This document shows, piece by piece, positions 16,482 to 27,046 of a DNA stretch of 36,139 bases. The notes below the pieces were generated by a model. That model did not search any database and was not told the DNA's origin. It worked only from the letters and a program-made list of their open reading frames with translations. Made by a program: the position numbers and the translations under genes. Source of the DNA: Planctomycetaceae bacterium (GTDB lineage Bacteria; Planctomycetota; Planctomycetia; Pirellulales; Pirellulaceae); the NCBI GenBank assembly GCA_007694185.1, contig RECD01000176.1, forward strand, positions 1-36,139. The letters run 5' to 3'. Positions within the stretch are counted from its first letter, which is position 1; the number at the start of each line of letters is the position of its first letter.

Positions 16482-17294
16482 TCAACCGGTGTTGAGTCCC
16501 GTCTGCAGTCCATCGTTGGCGTAGATGCAGCGACCACCATCCACCGGCAGATCGACACCGGTGATGAAGTCGTTCTCGCAGAGGAACTGGACAGCGTGCG
16601 CGATCTGCTCGGGGGTGCCGATCCGTTTCAGCAGCAGGCCGGCGGCGATCCGCCGGCGGTCTTCCGAGCTGACGCCATCACCCATCAGGACCGGGCCTGG
16701 TCGGATGCAGTTGACCCGAACGCGGGGATTGCGATGTGCCAATTCGACCGCCAGCGACCGGGTCATCGCTTCGATCGCCCCCTTGCTGGGAAAGTAGGCG
16801 GCATGATCGAGATAGGGTCGTACCGTCGCCCAATCGCCCATTTGGACGATCGCGCCGCCCGTCGGTTGCGCGACCATCCGCAACCCGGCTGCACGGGCCG
16901 CGATGAAGGAACCGATCGTGTTGATCTCCAGATATCGCCGAACCTCCTCCGCGGTGACCTGCTCCAACGGGGTCGGGTACCAAATCGCGGCCGAGTTGAC
17001 GAGGATATCGATCCGGCCGAACGTTTGAACGACCCGGTCGACCATCGCCTCGGCCGCACCATCAGCGGCCAAGTCGGCGATGACCGCGATCGCCTCGGCG
17101 CAGCCATCCGCTCGCAAACCCTCGACTGTTCGCTCGGCAGCCTCCATGCTGGAGTGGGCATGGATTGCCAAGCGACACCCCAGCGATGCCAGGTGCAGCG
17201 CGATCGAACGCCCCACCCTCGGGGCACCACTCCCGGTGACCAAGGCGACCGGGGATTCACACCCGAACGTCGACCGCAAACTCGGTATCGACAA
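16482..17294 (-). CDS. Short-chain dehydrogenase, pteridine reductase/FolM-like
   Basis: A 270-residue SDR with the cofactor motif TGSGAPRVG at 20-28, where Arg26 suggests NADPH. NSAA is at 100-103, and YFPSK gives Tyr167 and Lys171. Where classical SDRs have serine there is Asp154 in QMGDWA, exactly 13 residues before the tyrosine. This Asp-Tyr-Lys triad with that spacing is known from pteridine reductase PTR1 and FolM, which reduce dihydropterins or dihydrofolate. I infer the same kind of substrate; other SDRs cannot be excluded. The start is TTG 17294, supported by AAGGAG eight bases upstream; no ATG lies near the expected N-terminus. No folate gene is adjacent. Confidence 0.85.
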   Translation of the reverse strand: MSIPSLRSTFGCESPVALVTGSGAPRVGRSIALHLASLGCRLAIHAHSSMEAAERTVEGLRADGCAEAIAVIADLAADGAAEAMVDRVVQTFGRIDILVNSAAIWYPTPLEQVTAEEVRRYLEINTIGSFIAARAAGLRMVAQPTGGAIVQMGDWATVRPYLDHAAYFPSKGAIEAMTRSLAVELAHRNPRVRVNCIRPGPVLMGDGVSSEDRRRIAAGLLLKRIGTPEQIAHAVQFLCENDFITGVDLPVDGGRCIYANDGLQTGLNTG

Positions 17295-17302
17295 CTCAGC
17301 AA

Positions 17303-17308
17303 CTCCTT
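17303..17308 (-). promoter_or_regulatory. Ribosome binding site fixing a TTG start
   Basis: Read on the minus strand this is AAGGAG, eight bases before the TTG at 17294. It is the main evidence that the SDR gene begins at a TTG codon. Confidence 0.7.
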
Positions 17309-17341
17309 GGCAGAAACGGTTTCAAGATGGTCCCGGAAGGA

Positions 17342-20300
17342 TCAGTTGTCAGGATCGGCGGGATCGGCTTGCAAGCTCGCCAGGTAGGCGACCAAGTCCC
17401 GCAATTCACGCGGCGTGACCAATTGCACCAAGTCATCCGGCATCGCCGACTTGCCACGTTGCCGGGCCAAAATCGATTCCGTTTCGATCGAGATCACCTT
17501 GCCATCGGGTTGGATCAGCCGGACCGAGGAGTCGTCTTGCTGCTGGACGATGCCGGTGAAGACCTGTCCCGCATCATCTGCGATCACGACCGTTTCAAAG
17601 CCCTCGGCGATCGCGGCGTCGGGCAAGCAAATCGATTCCAACAGGTAACGCCGATCTCGCAACTTGCCTACCGATGACAGATCGGGACCGACCTCGCCAC
17701 CGTCCGAACCGACCCGATGGCATCGCACGCACGACAGCTGTGTGCGGACGAAGACGTCCGCACCCACCCGCGGGTCTCCCCCGTGGAGTGACAACCACCA
17801 GTGGCCGAGAGGGTTTTCTCGCTCGAGTTCCAGTTGAAATTCCCGCAGGCTTTCGGCCCACGGTTGCTGGTCACGGTTGCCGGCGGCCTCGATCAGGTTC
17901 AGTGCGGTGTCGGCCGGAAAGTCGCCCGCCAAGTAAGCATCCATCCCCTGCCGGATCAGGTCGTCGATTCGCGGCGAACGGAGGCGAGCGGCGAGATCCC
18001 AGGCGATTTGCCGTTCGCCCAACACCTCGCTGGTCGTCCCCTTGGCGATCAATTCCAAGCTCTGCTGGGGCGCGACCTCAGCCAAGGTTTCCATCGCCGC
18101 GATCCGCAGTCGGGTCTGCGACGAATCGGTCAATTCGGATGCCGCCCGAGCCGCTTTTTCCGGGGCGATGCGGGCCAATGAACGGAGCGCCTCGGCGCGG
18201 ATCTCCGGCCGCTGATTCTTGTCGTCAACGCGATTTTCCAATACGGGAGCGACTTCCGCGATCCCGAATCGGGCGGCAACCGAAACGGCCAACTCCCGAA
18301 CCTCATCGGCGTTCTTGAGAATGGTTGGCAGCGCTTCGGCAAGCGCCGCTTTGGCAGCCCCCGCCGGCCGTTCGGGGAGCGGACGATGGTCGTTCAACAC
18401 CCGATCCCGAGGGTCCGGCCGTCCCCAATCCCGCAGCATCGCGATCGCTTCCATCCGATGCGTCGCCGAAGCCGTGGGGTGCGCAGCGAAGTCGGCCAAT
18501 GCGGCTGCCGACTCCGCCGTTCCCAAACGATAATTGGCATTCAGCACCCGCCGCATCAAGGCGTCGTCCTCGGTCGGCATACGGATCAAGTCCGCCAACG
18601 CTTCCTGACCGTAGGGCAACGGTTCATCGTGAATCGCTCGCGCCGCTTCGACCTTGACCAACGGGTCGGTATCGTCAAGGAATTCGGTAATCTCCGCAGC
18701 CGCGAGACGTCGCAGGGCGACCACCGCAGCTCGCCGCACGGGGCTGGCCGGGTGATGACGGAGACTCGCCAGTTGCTTCGGTTCGGCGATCGCGGCGAGG
18801 GCAACGATCCCGGCGTGACGCAGGATCGGGTCTCGGTCGTCGTTTTCGCTCAGCATGTCGACGACCGCTTCCCAGCCGGCATGCCCCTCTCGAGCCGTTC
18901 CCAAGTCAGCCAACCCGAGTGCGGCATGCAATCGGACTCGTGACGAATCGTCATCGAGCAGGGCGACCAAACGGTCACGAGCCGATTCGATCCGCCGTTG
19001 ACCGACGGCCGCCGCCGCCGCTGAGCGCAACACCTCATCCGGGTCTTCGAGCAACAGCAGGAGCGCCGCTCGAGCCGATTCCTCGACGACAGGTCGGTTG
19101 GGGAGTTCGCCCGCGACAATCGCCAATCGGACCGCTTGATCGATCCCCCAAATCCCATGAAGCCTGGCCAATCGGCCCCGCTCGGGATCGGTTGCGACTC
19201 GGACCAATCGCTGCAATTCGCCTCGTCGGGCCAATTCCCACTGCGACTCGTTGCGAACTCGGCGGTCCACATGCCCGAGCGATCGGGCCAATTCATCGGC
19301 ATCGACGTCACCCCAAGGCCGCTTCAGCAGGTCCGCCACCTCCGCCGCCTGTTCGGCATCGAAATCGGGACCGGTGAACCGATAGATTCGGCCTTTGCCC
19401 ACCCCATCCCAACCCTCCACCCAATCGCTCACCCAAATCGCCCCGTCCGGGCCGAAAGCGACATCGGTCGCGAGCACTCCCCAGATCGGCTCGGCATGCT
19501 CAGTCAGCCGGTAAAACGCGCCGTCCGCCTTCAGACGAAACGAACGGATGCCGCTGTTGGAGGGTGTTCCACGGAAGTCACAAACCAAAAATTGACCTCG
19601 CAACGACGCGTCGCCGCCGGTGCCGGGGTCGAATGCGAGTCCGGAGGGGCCATCCCCGAGGTTGGCGATCGGCGGGACGATGAACGCGGGTTGCTTCGGG
19701 TGATACGGGTGCCAGATCTGTTCTCGGTTGAAGGGGCCGCGGTCCGGTAGGTACTGATAGTGCATCCGCCACCCGGAGTCGCCGCCGCGGACGAGCATCG
19801 TGATCCGCACCCGATCGCCGCTGTCGCTGTTGTTGTCGACGGTGAACAGATCACCCAGATCGTTGAAAGCCAGCTCTTGGGGATTTCGAAGCCCCGTCGC
19901 GAAGACCTCCAGCCCACTGCCATCGAGTTCGCAGCGAAAAACCGAGCCGCTGACCGGATTGGCCAGCACCCTGCCGCGCGCGGTGGTGACGTGGTGTCCG
20001 CGGTCGCCCAGGCTGAAGTAGAGTCGGCCATCGGGACCGATGATCGGGCCGTGCAAATCATGACCTCGAAACGCGACACGGACGCCGTAACCATCCGACA
20101 AGGCGATCCGTCGATCCGCCCGACCATCCCCCGTGTCATCGATCAGCTTCCAGAGCTTCGGGATGCAGGTAAAGAACAACTCGTTGCCTCGAACGAGAAT
20201 CCCCGCGCCGGTGCCCTCCTCCAACCGGTTGAAACTGTCGGCGACGACGATCGCCTCGTCTGCTCGTCCGTCCCCGGTGGTGTCCCGCAAACGCCGGACA

Positions 20301-20806
20301 CGATCGTCGTGCAGCGTGAATTCGACCGCCTTTTCCCCCAGCAGCCGCTTGTGATAGTCGATCCGTTGTTGCACGGTTTGAGATGCCAGGTCCGCGAGCA
20401 ACCAGGTTTCATCGTGACCGCGATTGTCGGTGACGCCGCGGTTTTGACGGAAAGTTTCGCAGACGTACAGGTTGCCGTGCGGGTCGATGTCGAAGGCGAC
20501 GACGTTGGCGACCAGCGGGTCGGCAGCGAACAGGTGTCGTTGCCAACCGTCCGGCAGACGGATGCTGTCGAGTGACCGGATCGCCTCGTCCGCTGCGTCC
20601 GCGACTTCATCATGATCGGTCGATCGCACCGGGGTCGGTTCGGCTGACCACGACCGCAATTCTCCCAACGGGCAGACCGCCAGGGCGGACGCGAGTAAAA
20701 TCGCAAACATGCGAGCAAGATGGGGCGCTGCGGAGGTCATACAGAGCAGTGGAAGCTGGGCGAGTGGGCCGGAAAAGAACGTCTCGGACGAATTCAGCTT
20801 AGCCAT
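17342..20806 (-). CDS. Exported PVC-type dehydrogenase with HEAT repeats and C-terminal cytochrome c domain
   Basis: A 1154-residue planctomycete-type protein in three parts. Residues about 80-490 form a beta-propeller like the membrane-bound glucose/sorbosone dehydrogenase family (LPDGWQRHLFAADPLVANV, DPHGNLYVCETF, GLRNPQELAFN, AIWVSDWVEGW). Residues about 500-960 carry HEAT repeats (for example HPASPVRRAAVVALRRLAA). The C-terminus is a cytochrome c domain with CVRCH at 1026-1030 and a likely distal ligand Met1122 in KSAMPDDL. Electrons from a sugar oxidation could pass to the haem; the substrate is unknown. Three starts are in frame: 20806, ATG 20740, and ATG 20710, the last directly before the hydrophobic signal sequence (MFAILLASALAVCPLG). 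None has a good ribosome site. Confidence 0.9.
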   Translation of the reverse strand: MAKLNSSETFFSGPLAQLPLLCMTSAAPHLARMFAILLASALAVCPLGELRSWSAEPTPVRSTDHDEVADAADEAIRSLDSIRLPDGWQRHLFAADPLVANVVAFDIDPHGNLYVCETFRQNRGVTDNRGHDETWLLADLASQTVQQRIDYHKRLLGEKAVEFTLHDDRVRRLRDTTGDGRADEAIVVADSFNRLEEGTGAGILVRGNELFFTCIPKLWKLIDDTGDGRADRRIALSDGYGVRVAFRGHDLHGPIIGPDGRLYFSLGDRGHHVTTARGRVLANPVSGSVFRCELDGSGLEVFATGLRNPQELAFNDLGDLFTVDNNSDSGDRVRITMLVRGGDSGWRMHYQYLPDRGPFNREQIWHPYHPKQPAFIVPPIANLGDGPSGLAFDPGTGGDASLRGQFLVCDFRGTPSNSGIRSFRLKADGAFYRLTEHAEPIWGVLATDVAFGPDGAIWVSDWVEGWDGVGKGRIYRFTGPDFDAEQAAEVADLLKRPWGDVDADELARSLGHVDRRVRNESQWELARRGELQRLVRVATDPERGRLARLHGIWGIDQAVRLAIVAGELPNRPVVEESARAALLLLLEDPDEVLRSAAAAAVGQRRIESARDRLVALLDDDSSRVRLHAALGLADLGTAREGHAGWEAVVDMLSENDDRDPILRHAGIVALAAIAEPKQLASLRHHPASPVRRAAVVALRRLAAAEITEFLDDTDPLVKVEAARAIHDEPLPYGQEALADLIRMPTEDDALMRRVLNANYRLGTAESAAALADFAAHPTASATHRMEAIAMLRDWGRPDPRDRVLNDHRPLPERPAGAAKAALAEALPTILKNADEVRELAVSVAARFGIAEVAPVLENRVDDKNQRPEIRAEALRSLARIAPEKAARAASELTDSSQTRLRIAAMETLAEVAPQQSLELIAKGTTSEVLGERQIAWDLAARLRSPRIDDLIRQGMDAYLAGDFPADTALNLIEAAGNRDQQPWAESLREFQLELERENPLGHWWLSLHGGDPRVGADVFVRTQLSCVRCHRVGSDGGEVGPDLSSVGKLRDRRYLLESICLPDAAIAEGFETVVIADDAGQVFTGIVQQQDDSSVRLIQPDGKVISIETESILARQRGKSAMPDDLVQLVTPRELRDLVAYLASLQADPADPDN

Positions 20807-20837
20807 TTCGTCAACTCATCGCCAGAAAAGGGAAAAG

Positions 20838-21242
20838 TTGAAACGCACTTCGCCACTCCGGGTCGGCTCCCCGTTTTCTGCGGGATCGACGGATCCTCCA
20901 GACATTAACCGGCCATCTGCGGTGGAAGGCCGACCGGCGGTCGATGCCGAGGTGACCATCGACAACGTCCGATCGGTGGACGGCACCACCCCACAACCTA
21001 TCTCGGACGACGTCCGACCCCCGATCCTCCCGGCCTCGCAGGCGGCGATGACCGCGGCCACGATTTTGGTCGCATTCTCGATCGCCTCGTCGGTTTACTT
21101 CCCCGTCGGCGGGGTGGCGATCAGCGTCTTGGGGATCGCGATGTCGCTGGCGAGTTGGACACCCCAGCGTCCGTGGCTGGCGATCGGGCTACTCGGGATT
21201 CACGGTCTGCTGTTCATCGCCTGTTACCTGCGTACGATCTGA
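20838..21242 (+). CDS. Small predicted membrane protein of unknown function
   Basis: The C-terminal 65 residues hold two to three hydrophobic segments (TILVAFSIASSVYFPVGG, VAISVLGIAMSLASW, WLAIGLLGIHGLLFIACYL), separated by a short TPQRP turn. The N-terminal half is polar and shows no recognised motif. I do not recognise the family. The start is unclear: TTG 20838 follows AAGGGA by four bases; GTG 20922 and GTG 20952 are alternatives, and the frame stays open into the divergent cytochrome gene. The real gene could be as short as about 96 codons. It is divergent from the haem protein and converges on the DUF1501 gene. Confidence 0.5.
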   Translation: MKRTSPLRVGSPFSAGSTDPPDINRPSAVEGRPAVDAEVTIDNVRSVDGTTPQPISDDVRPPILPASQAAMTAATILVAFSIASSVYFPVGGVAISVLGIAMSLASWTPQRPWLAIGLLGIHGLLFIACYLRTI

Positions 21243-21279
21243 CCGAAGGCGTCCGGTCGCGTCGTTCGAAGCCTGGCAA

Positions 21280-22674
21280 TCAACTGAGGATCTCGGTAAC
21301 CACGCGGCCATGCACGTCAGTCAGTCGATAATCGCGGCCGCCGTAGTGGAAAGTCAACTTTTCGTGATCCAACCCGAGCAAATGCAGGATCGTGGCGTGC
21401 AGGTCATGCACATGCACTTTGTTCTCGACCGCGCGGAACCCGAACTCATCCGTTTCGCCAAAGGTCATGCCACCCCGGACGCCGCCACCGGCCATCCACA
21501 TCGTGAAGCCGTGATGGTTGTGGTCGCGGCCGTCTCCGTTTTCGGTTGTCGGTGTGCGGCCGAACTCACCTCCCCAAACGACGAGGGTGTCTTCGAGCAA
21601 GCCACGTTGTTTCAGGTCAGTCAACAAAGCGGCCGTCGGTTGATCGATCGAGTCGCAAAGTTTCTTGACCGATTCGTTGTGCTTCGAATGGGTATCCCAA
21701 GGCTGGCCGTTTCCGTAGTAGACCTGGACGAACCGCACACCTCGCTCGACCAAACGCCGCGCCAACAGGCAACCGTTGGCGTAGTGCCCTTCGCCGTAGG
21801 CTTCCCGGGTCTCCGCGGATTCCCGGTTCAGGTCAAACGCTTCGTGCGCTTCCGTCTGCATCCGAAAAGCGGTTTCCATGGAAGCCATCCTCGCATCCAG
21901 CGCCGGATCGCCGCCGCGGGCATCTCGGTGCAAGGCGTTGATTTGCTGCATCAGGTCGAGTTGCCGCCGCTGAGTTTCCGGGTCCCGGGCCTCGTTTCGC
22001 AGGTAGGGGATCAACTTACTCGGGTCCAGATCGGAGTGATTGACGTAGGTCCCTTGGTAGGCGGCGGGGAGAAAGGCACTGCTCCACAAAACCGAAAAAC
22101 GCACCGGTCGCCCCGGGCAGAGGACGATGTAACCGGGCAGATTCTGGTTTTCCGATCCCAACCCGTAAAGAAACCAGGACCCCATGCTCGGCCGGGTCGG
22201 CAGGATCGTGCCGTTGTTCATTTGCAACAGCGCCGGCCCATGGTTCGGGTTGTCGGCGTGCAGCGACCGAAGGACGCAAATGTCGTCGACATGCTTGGCT
22301 AAGTTTGGCAACAGGTCGCTGACGGGTACCCCGTTTTCGCCGGCTGGGGTGAACTTAGCTGTCGACGGTAGCAGCCCGCCCGTCGGCCGCTCGGTCCTCA
22401 AATTCGCCCCTTCGGGCCGCTGACCGGCATACTTCTCGAGCGCCGGCTTGGGATCAAACAGGTCGCCTTGGAACGGTCCCCCGTTCATGAACAGATGGAT
22501 GACACGCTTGACCCGCGGGGCGAAATGGGTCGCCCCGTCCGCTCCTCCCCCGGCCGCCAGACTCGAATCGGCTGCCATCGCTTGGGCGGCGCCGAGCAAT
22601 CCGAGCCCACCGCCGATCGATTTCAACAGGTCGCGGCGGGGAACGATCGATCCCGGGATATTGTGCAAATTCAT
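21280..22674 (-). CDS. DUF1501 domain protein with Tat-like signal
   Basis: A 464-residue planctomycete DUF1501 protein, distantly related to the alkaline phosphatase/sulfatase fold. The N-terminus carries a twin-arginine-like signal (RRDLLK at 13-18, then a glycine-rich hydrophobic stretch GGGLGLLGAAQAMAA). Family features include HLFMNGGPFQGDLFDPKPAL, HADNPNHGPALLQMNNG, VYYGNGQPWDTHSKHNE, VVWGGEFGRTP and GRDHNHHGFTMWMAGGG. The ATG at 22674 starts the signal; the frame is open a further 49 codons with no family similarity. It lies 89 bases downstream of the DUF1549/DUF1553 gene on the same strand. These two families are regularly paired in planctomycetes, though their biochemical role is not established. 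Confidence 0.92.
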   Translation of the reverse strand: MNLHNIPGSIVPRRDLLKSIGGGLGLLGAAQAMAADSSLAAGGGADGATHFAPRVKRVIHLFMNGGPFQGDLFDPKPALEKYAGQRPEGANLRTERPTGGLLPSTAKFTPAGENGVPVSDLLPNLAKHVDDICVLRSLHADNPNHGPALLQMNNGTILPTRPSMGSWFLYGLGSENQNLPGYIVLCPGRPVRFSVLWSSAFLPAAYQGTYVNHSDLDPSKLIPYLRNEARDPETQRRQLDLMQQINALHRDARGGDPALDARMASMETAFRMQTEAHEAFDLNRESAETREAYGEGHYANGCLLARRLVERGVRFVQVYYGNGQPWDTHSKHNESVKKLCDSIDQPTAALLTDLKQRGLLEDTLVVWGGEFGRTPTTENGDGRDHNHHGFTMWMAGGGVRGGMTFGETDEFGFRAVENKVHVHDLHATILHLLGLDHEKLTFHYGGRDYRLTDVHGRVVTEILS

Positions 22675-22763
22675 GATCGCGAGCGAAGCCTCCGGGATTA
22701 CCAAGGGGATCACGTTCCCGGCAACCGAGTTATATCGATCAACCGCCGGTGAAAGGATCGAGT

Positions 22764-25211
22764 TCAATCGACAAACAAAAACTCGTTGCTGGCCAGCAAC
22801 GCGTGAGTGTACAGTTCCCAAGCTTTCGGCGGCGATTCGGCCGAGCCTGCCGAGTCATCAGCGACGGCAGCGGCCAAATATTCCAGGGCGACCGCGATCT
22901 CCGCCTCGGTCGCGGGTCTGCCGAAGAGCAAGCCATGAGCCGCCCGGATCCGCTCAACCGGTTCATCGGGGATCTCCCGCCACAGCCGCACCGCGAGTTC
23001 CCTTGAGAGTTCCACCAACAGCGGGCTGTTGAGCAGGTACAGCCCCTGCAATGGCGTGGTCGTGTCGGCCCGCTGAGCGCTGTGCAGATTCGGGTCGGGG
23101 AAGTCATGCAACTGCAGCATCTTGGAAACTTCCCTGCGGTGAACGGTCACATAGACCGTTCGGCGTCGGTTGCTCGCGTCTTCTCCCGGCAACGCTTTGC
23201 CGCCGAGACTCAGATCGATCGTCCCGGCGACGGCCAACATCGCATCCCGCCAGGGCTCGATCTCCAACCGTCGCCGATTCATCCGCCACAGCCAACGATT
23301 CTCGGGGTCGACCGAATGTTTGGCCGGGTCGATTTCGCTGGACTGGCGATAGCCGGCCGAGTGCAGGATCTCGCGATGCAGCCACTTGAGGGACCAGCCG
23401 TTTTCCACGAAGCGTGCCGCCAGATCTTCGAGCAGTTCCGGATGGGTGGGCCGCGAACCGAGCAGGCCGAAATTGCTCGGGGTATCGACCAACCCCCGAC
23501 CGAAGTGAGTCTGCCAGACCCGATTCACGATCACCCGGGCGGTCAACGGCCCGGCTTGATCGACGATCGCCTCGGCCAATTCAAGCCGCCCACTACGATC
23601 CTGAAACGGTTGCGGAGGGTCATCGGAAAGCACCGTCAAAAAGCGTCGAGGAATGACGGGTCCCGGTCGATTGGGATTGCCGCGAACGAACAGGTTCAGG
23701 TCCTGCGGTTCGGGCCGATACTCCAACTTCGTACCCGATTGCGGATCGTCCCCGGCTAACACGACATGCAGCGACTCGTCGACCACGACATTCGCCATCG
23801 GGGTGTCAAAATCGGGCGTGAACCGGGACAGTTCGTCGATCTCCATCTCCAAACAACCGATTTCTTCCGTCGGAACCGGCTTTTGTTTTTTGAGCGTCTT
23901 CACCCGCTCGGTCAGTTCCGCGACCCGGGCTTTGGCCTTGGCGACCGGCGCATAACGCTCTTCCGATATCGTCGGTCGGAGCGTCATTCGGGTGCTGGCG
24001 AAAACGCCGGCCAGGCCGTGGTAGTCCTCGTGGCTGATCGGGTCGAATTTGTGATCGTGGCAGCGGGCACAGGCCACCGTCAGGCCGAGGAAAGTTCGCG
24101 TCACCGCATCGACCCGCTCCTCCCACTCATCCGCCACGATCACCTTGATGATCTCCGGCGGCAGCTGCAGTTCCTTGAAATAGGTCGGACTGAGCCCGAG
24201 AAAACCGAGCGCCGGAAGGTCCTCCGGTCCCGTTTCTTCCATCTGATCGGTAGCCAACTGCCGACGAACGAATTGGTCATACGGCATGTCCTCGTTGAAC
24301 GCCCGGACTACCCAATCCCGATAGAGGTGGGACTGATCGGTCGAATCCAGCCAAGATTCGGTCGTGTCGGTATAGCGAGCCAGGTCGAGCCACATCCTGC
24401 CCCAGCGTTCGCCGTAGTGCGGAGAACTCAACAATCGCTCGACCAACCGGGCGTAGGCGTCGGGTGAATCGTCCGCAACGAAATCGTCGATCTGTTCCCG
24501 GGTCGGCGGCAGACCGACCAGATCGAACGACAACCGGCGGATCAGCGTCGCCCGATCGGCAGGCGGTGACGGTTCCAAATTTTGCTCTCGCAGTGCCGCC
24601 AACACGAACGAGTCCACCCGCCCCTGCCCCCAAGCCGAGGCGACCCCGGGATCGGTAGCGGGCGGGAGGTCGGTTGCGGTGGGCGGCAATTCGGGTCGAG
24701 CGAGCGGTTGGAAAGCCCAGTGCCTGCGACCCGCATCGAAATCGATCGCATGATCGGCCGCCAGCGGCGCGACGTCACCGACCGGAAAGGGTGCCCCTTG
24801 GCGAACCCATTGCGTCAACAACTCGATTTCCGCTTCCGGCAACTTCCCTTCGGGCGGCATGTCGTAACCCCCGCCTCCATACCGGATCGCCTCGATCAGC
24901 AGGCTTTCTTCGGGCTCACCCGGCACAACCGCTGGCCCCGAATCGCCGCCACTGAGCAGCAGCGATCGGCTATCGACCCGCAGCGACCCCTGCACGATCG
25001 TCGCCTCCTCGGAGTGACAGGAAAAACAGCGACGATGCAGCAACGGCCGGATCCGCTTTTCGAAATGCTCGATTTCGGCCAGGGTCGGCATCGATCCGAG
25101 TTCGGTCGCGGCCGGTTCGTCGCCCCGCAGTTCGCCTGACCGACCGATCACCCAGCTGACAAAGGCCAACGCTAGCCCATGAACGACGAGAGAACGAGCA
25201 AGCGACGGCAT
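22764..25211 (-). CDS. Planctomycete cytochrome C / DUF1549 / DUF1553 protein
   Basis: An 815-residue exported protein with the PSCyt1-PSCyt2-PSD1 architecture. An N-terminal hydrophobic signal ([16 protein letters not shown]) is followed by a cytochrome c-like domain with CFSCH at 62-66 and a possible distal Met in [13 protein letters not shown]1549 (about 195-400) begins [20 protein letters not shown] and contains a second haem-type motif CARCH at 381-385 ([13 protein letters not shown]). DUF1553 follows (about 535-790), with [21 protein letters not shown] and [16 protein letters not shown] short coiled coil ([19 protein letters not shown]) lies between. The start at ATG 25211 opens the signal peptide. 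Its role is unknown; extracytoplasmic redox chemistry is inferred from the haem motifs. Confidence 0.93.
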   Translation of the reverse strand: MPSLARSLVVHGLALAFVSWVIGRSGELRGDEPAATELGSMPTLAEIEHFEKRIRPLLHRRCFSCHSEEATIVQGSLRVDSRSLLLSGGDSGPAVVPGEPEESLLIEAIRYGGGGYDMPPEGKLPEAEIELLTQWVRQGAPFPVGDVAPLAADHAIDFDAGRRHWAFQPLARPELPPTATDLPPATDPGVASAWGQGRVDSFVLAALREQNLEPSPPADRATLIRRLSFDLVGLPPTREQIDDFVADDSPDAYARLVERLLSSPHYGERWGRMWLDLARYTDTTESWLDSTDQSHLYRDWVVRAFNEDMPYDQFVRRQLATDQMEETGPEDLPALGFLGLSPTYFKELQLPPEIIKVIVADEWEERVDAVTRTFLGLTVACARCHDHKFDPISHEDYHGLAGVFASTRMTLRPTISEERYAPVAKAKARVAELTERVKTLKKQKPVPTEEIGCLEMEIDELSRFTPDFDTPMANVVVDESLHVVLAGDDPQSGTKLEYRPEPQDLNLFVRGNPNRPGPVIPRRFLTVLSDDPPQPFQDRSGRLELAEAIVDQAGPLTARVIVNRVWQTHFGRGLVDTPSNFGLLGSRPTHPELLEDLAARFVENGWSLKWLHREILHSAGYRQSSEIDPAKHSVDPENRWLWRMNRRRLEIEPWRDAMLAVAGTIDLSLGGKALPGEDASNRRRTVYVTVHRREVSKMLQLHDFPDPNLHSAQRADTTTPLQGLYLLNSPLLVELSRELAVRLWREIPDEPVERIRAAHGLLFGRPATEAEIAVALEYLAAAVADDSAGSAESPPKAWELYTHALLASNEFLFVD

Positions 25212-25413
25212 GGCGGAACACTCGGTGGGCGGGCAGGCGAGGATTTGGCGAGTTCTCGCATTTTCGTACCGATCTTCCGCCGATGCAACTCGAGATGGCG
25301 AATTGGCGGCTCTGCGGCCGAGAATCTCGCCTCACGTCGGTGGAATCGGCAAAATCGCAAAATCCCCTGCCGTCCCCTCGTTCGGCATCCGTTCGGAGGT
25401 AAGATTCACGCCC

Positions 25414-27039
25414 ATGACGAAACACATCTTTGTAACGGGTGGGGTGGTCAGTTCCTTGGGGAAGGGATTGACCAGTGCCTCGATGGGCATGTTGCTGGAA
25501 AGCCGTGGCCTGCGGGTGCGGATGCAGAAGCTGGACCCCTATATCAACGTCGACCCTGGAACGATGAGCCCGTACCAGCACGGCGAGGTCTACGTGCTGG
25601 ACGATGGCAGCGAGACCGATCTGGATCTCGGCCATTACGAGCGGTTCACATCGGGGCCGCTCACGAGAGATTCCAACTACACCACGGGCCAGATCTACCT
25701 GTCGGTGATCGAAAAGGAACGCAAGGGACAATTCCTGGGCAAGACGGTCCAGGTCATCCCTCACATCACGAACGAGATCAAGTCGGTCATTCGCCGGATG
25801 GGTGGGCCGGATGTGGACGTGGTGATCACCGAGATCGGTGGCACGGTCGGCGACATCGAGAGCCTGCCATTTTTGGAAGCGATCCGGCAATTCGCCATCG
25901 ACATCGGCCGTGAAAATTGCCTGTACATGCACCTGACCTTGGTGCCGTATCTGAAGGCCGCTGACGAGTTGAAGACCAAGCCGACCCAGCATTCGGTCGG
26001 CGACCTTCGCGAAATCGGTATCCAACCGGACATTCTGGTCTGCCGGTGTGAACGGAGCATCAGCCGTGAAGACCGCGAAAAAATCGCGCTATTCTGCAAC
26101 CTCCCGGTCAGCTCGGTGATCGAGGAAAAGGACAAGGATTTCTCAATCTACGAGGTCCCGCTGTCGCTGGTCGACAACGGGCTGGATCAACTGATCGTCG
26201 ATCACTTGAAGCTAACGACCGCCAAACCGCTCGACATCACCCCCTGGACCGACCTGCTCCACCGACTCCGCAATCCCCGTCACGAAATCTCGATCGCCGT
26301 CGTCGGCAAATACGCCGAACACAAGGACGCCTACAAATCGATTTATGAAGCGATCGATCATGCGGGCATCCATCACAACACCCAAATTCGGGTGGGCCGT
26401 GTCCAATCCTCCGACATCGAACGCGAGGGGGTCGAACGCCTATTGGCCGGCTACCAGGGGATTTTGGTCCCCGGCGGCTTCGGCGAACGCGGGATCGAGG
26501 GCAAAGTCCAGGCGATCCGGTTCGCCCGCGAGCGGGGCATCCCGTTCTTCGGCATCTGCCTGGGGATGCAGTGTGCCGTGATCGACTATGGCCGCGAAGT
26601 GGTCGGTTTATCGGGCGCCCATTCGACCGAATTCGACAAGAACGCGCCCCACCCCGTGATCTGCTTGTTGGACGAACAACGGAACGTCACCGATGTCGGC
26701 GGCACGATGCGTCTGGGCAGCCAACCGACGAGTTTGGTTGCGGGAAGTCGCGCCGCGGAAGCCTACGCCGGCCACGATATCGAAGAACGCCACCGCCATC
26801 GTTACGAATTCAACAACGCCTATCGACAAGCGTTTGTCGATGCCGGGATGTGGTTCTCCGGTACCAGTCCCGACGGGCAATTGGTCGAGGTGATCGAATT
26901 GCCGAACCACCCGTGGTTTTTGGCCGTGCAGTATCACCCCGAGTTCAAGAGCAAACCGCTGCAAGCTCACCCGTTGTTTTCCGGTTTCGTCGGGGCGGCC
27001 ATCGACCGACACCTGCAGCGGACCGAATCCGATCGTTGA
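25414..27039 (+). CDS. pyrG: CTP synthase
   Basis: A 541-residue CTP synthase, full length, which aminates UTP to CTP with glutamine and ATP in pyrimidine synthesis. The synthetase domain starts [20 protein letters not shown] with its P-loop, then [20 protein letters not shown] and [12 protein letters not shown]. The glutaminase domain has VPGGFGERG, the nucleophile Cys382 in GICLGMQ, and His508/Glu510 in [10 protein letters not shown]. The ATG at 25414 gives the family's canonical start; GGAGGT at 25395-25400 is 13 bases upstream, somewhat far. The 202-base gap to the divergent cytochrome gene holds the promoter. A small hairpin follows the stop before the DUF1844 gene. Confidence 0.98.
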   Translation: MTKHIFVTGGVVSSLGKGLTSASMGMLLESRGLRVRMQKLDPYINVDPGTMSPYQHGEVYVLDDGSETDLDLGHYERFTSGPLTRDSNYTTGQIYLSVIEKERKGQFLGKTVQVIPHITNEIKSVIRRMGGPDVDVVITEIGGTVGDIESLPFLEAIRQFAIDIGRENCLYMHLTLVPYLKAADELKTKPTQHSVGDLREIGIQPDILVCRCERSISREDREKIALFCNLPVSSVIEEKDKDFSIYEVPLSLVDNGLDQLIVDHLKLTTAKPLDITPWTDLLHRLRNPRHEISIAVVGKYAEHKDAYKSIYEAIDHAGIHHNTQIRVGRVQSSDIEREGVERLLAGYQGILVPGGFGERGIEGKVQAIRFARERGIPFFGICLGMQCAVIDYGREVVGLSGAHSTEFDKNAPHPVICLLDEQRNVTDVGGTMRLGSQPTSLVAGSRAAEAYAGHDIEERHRHRYEFNNAYRQAFVDAGMWFSGTSPDGQLVEVIELPNHPWFLAVQYHPEFKSKPLQAHPLFSGFVGAAIDRHLQRTESDR

Positions 27040-27046
27040 CCGCAGT

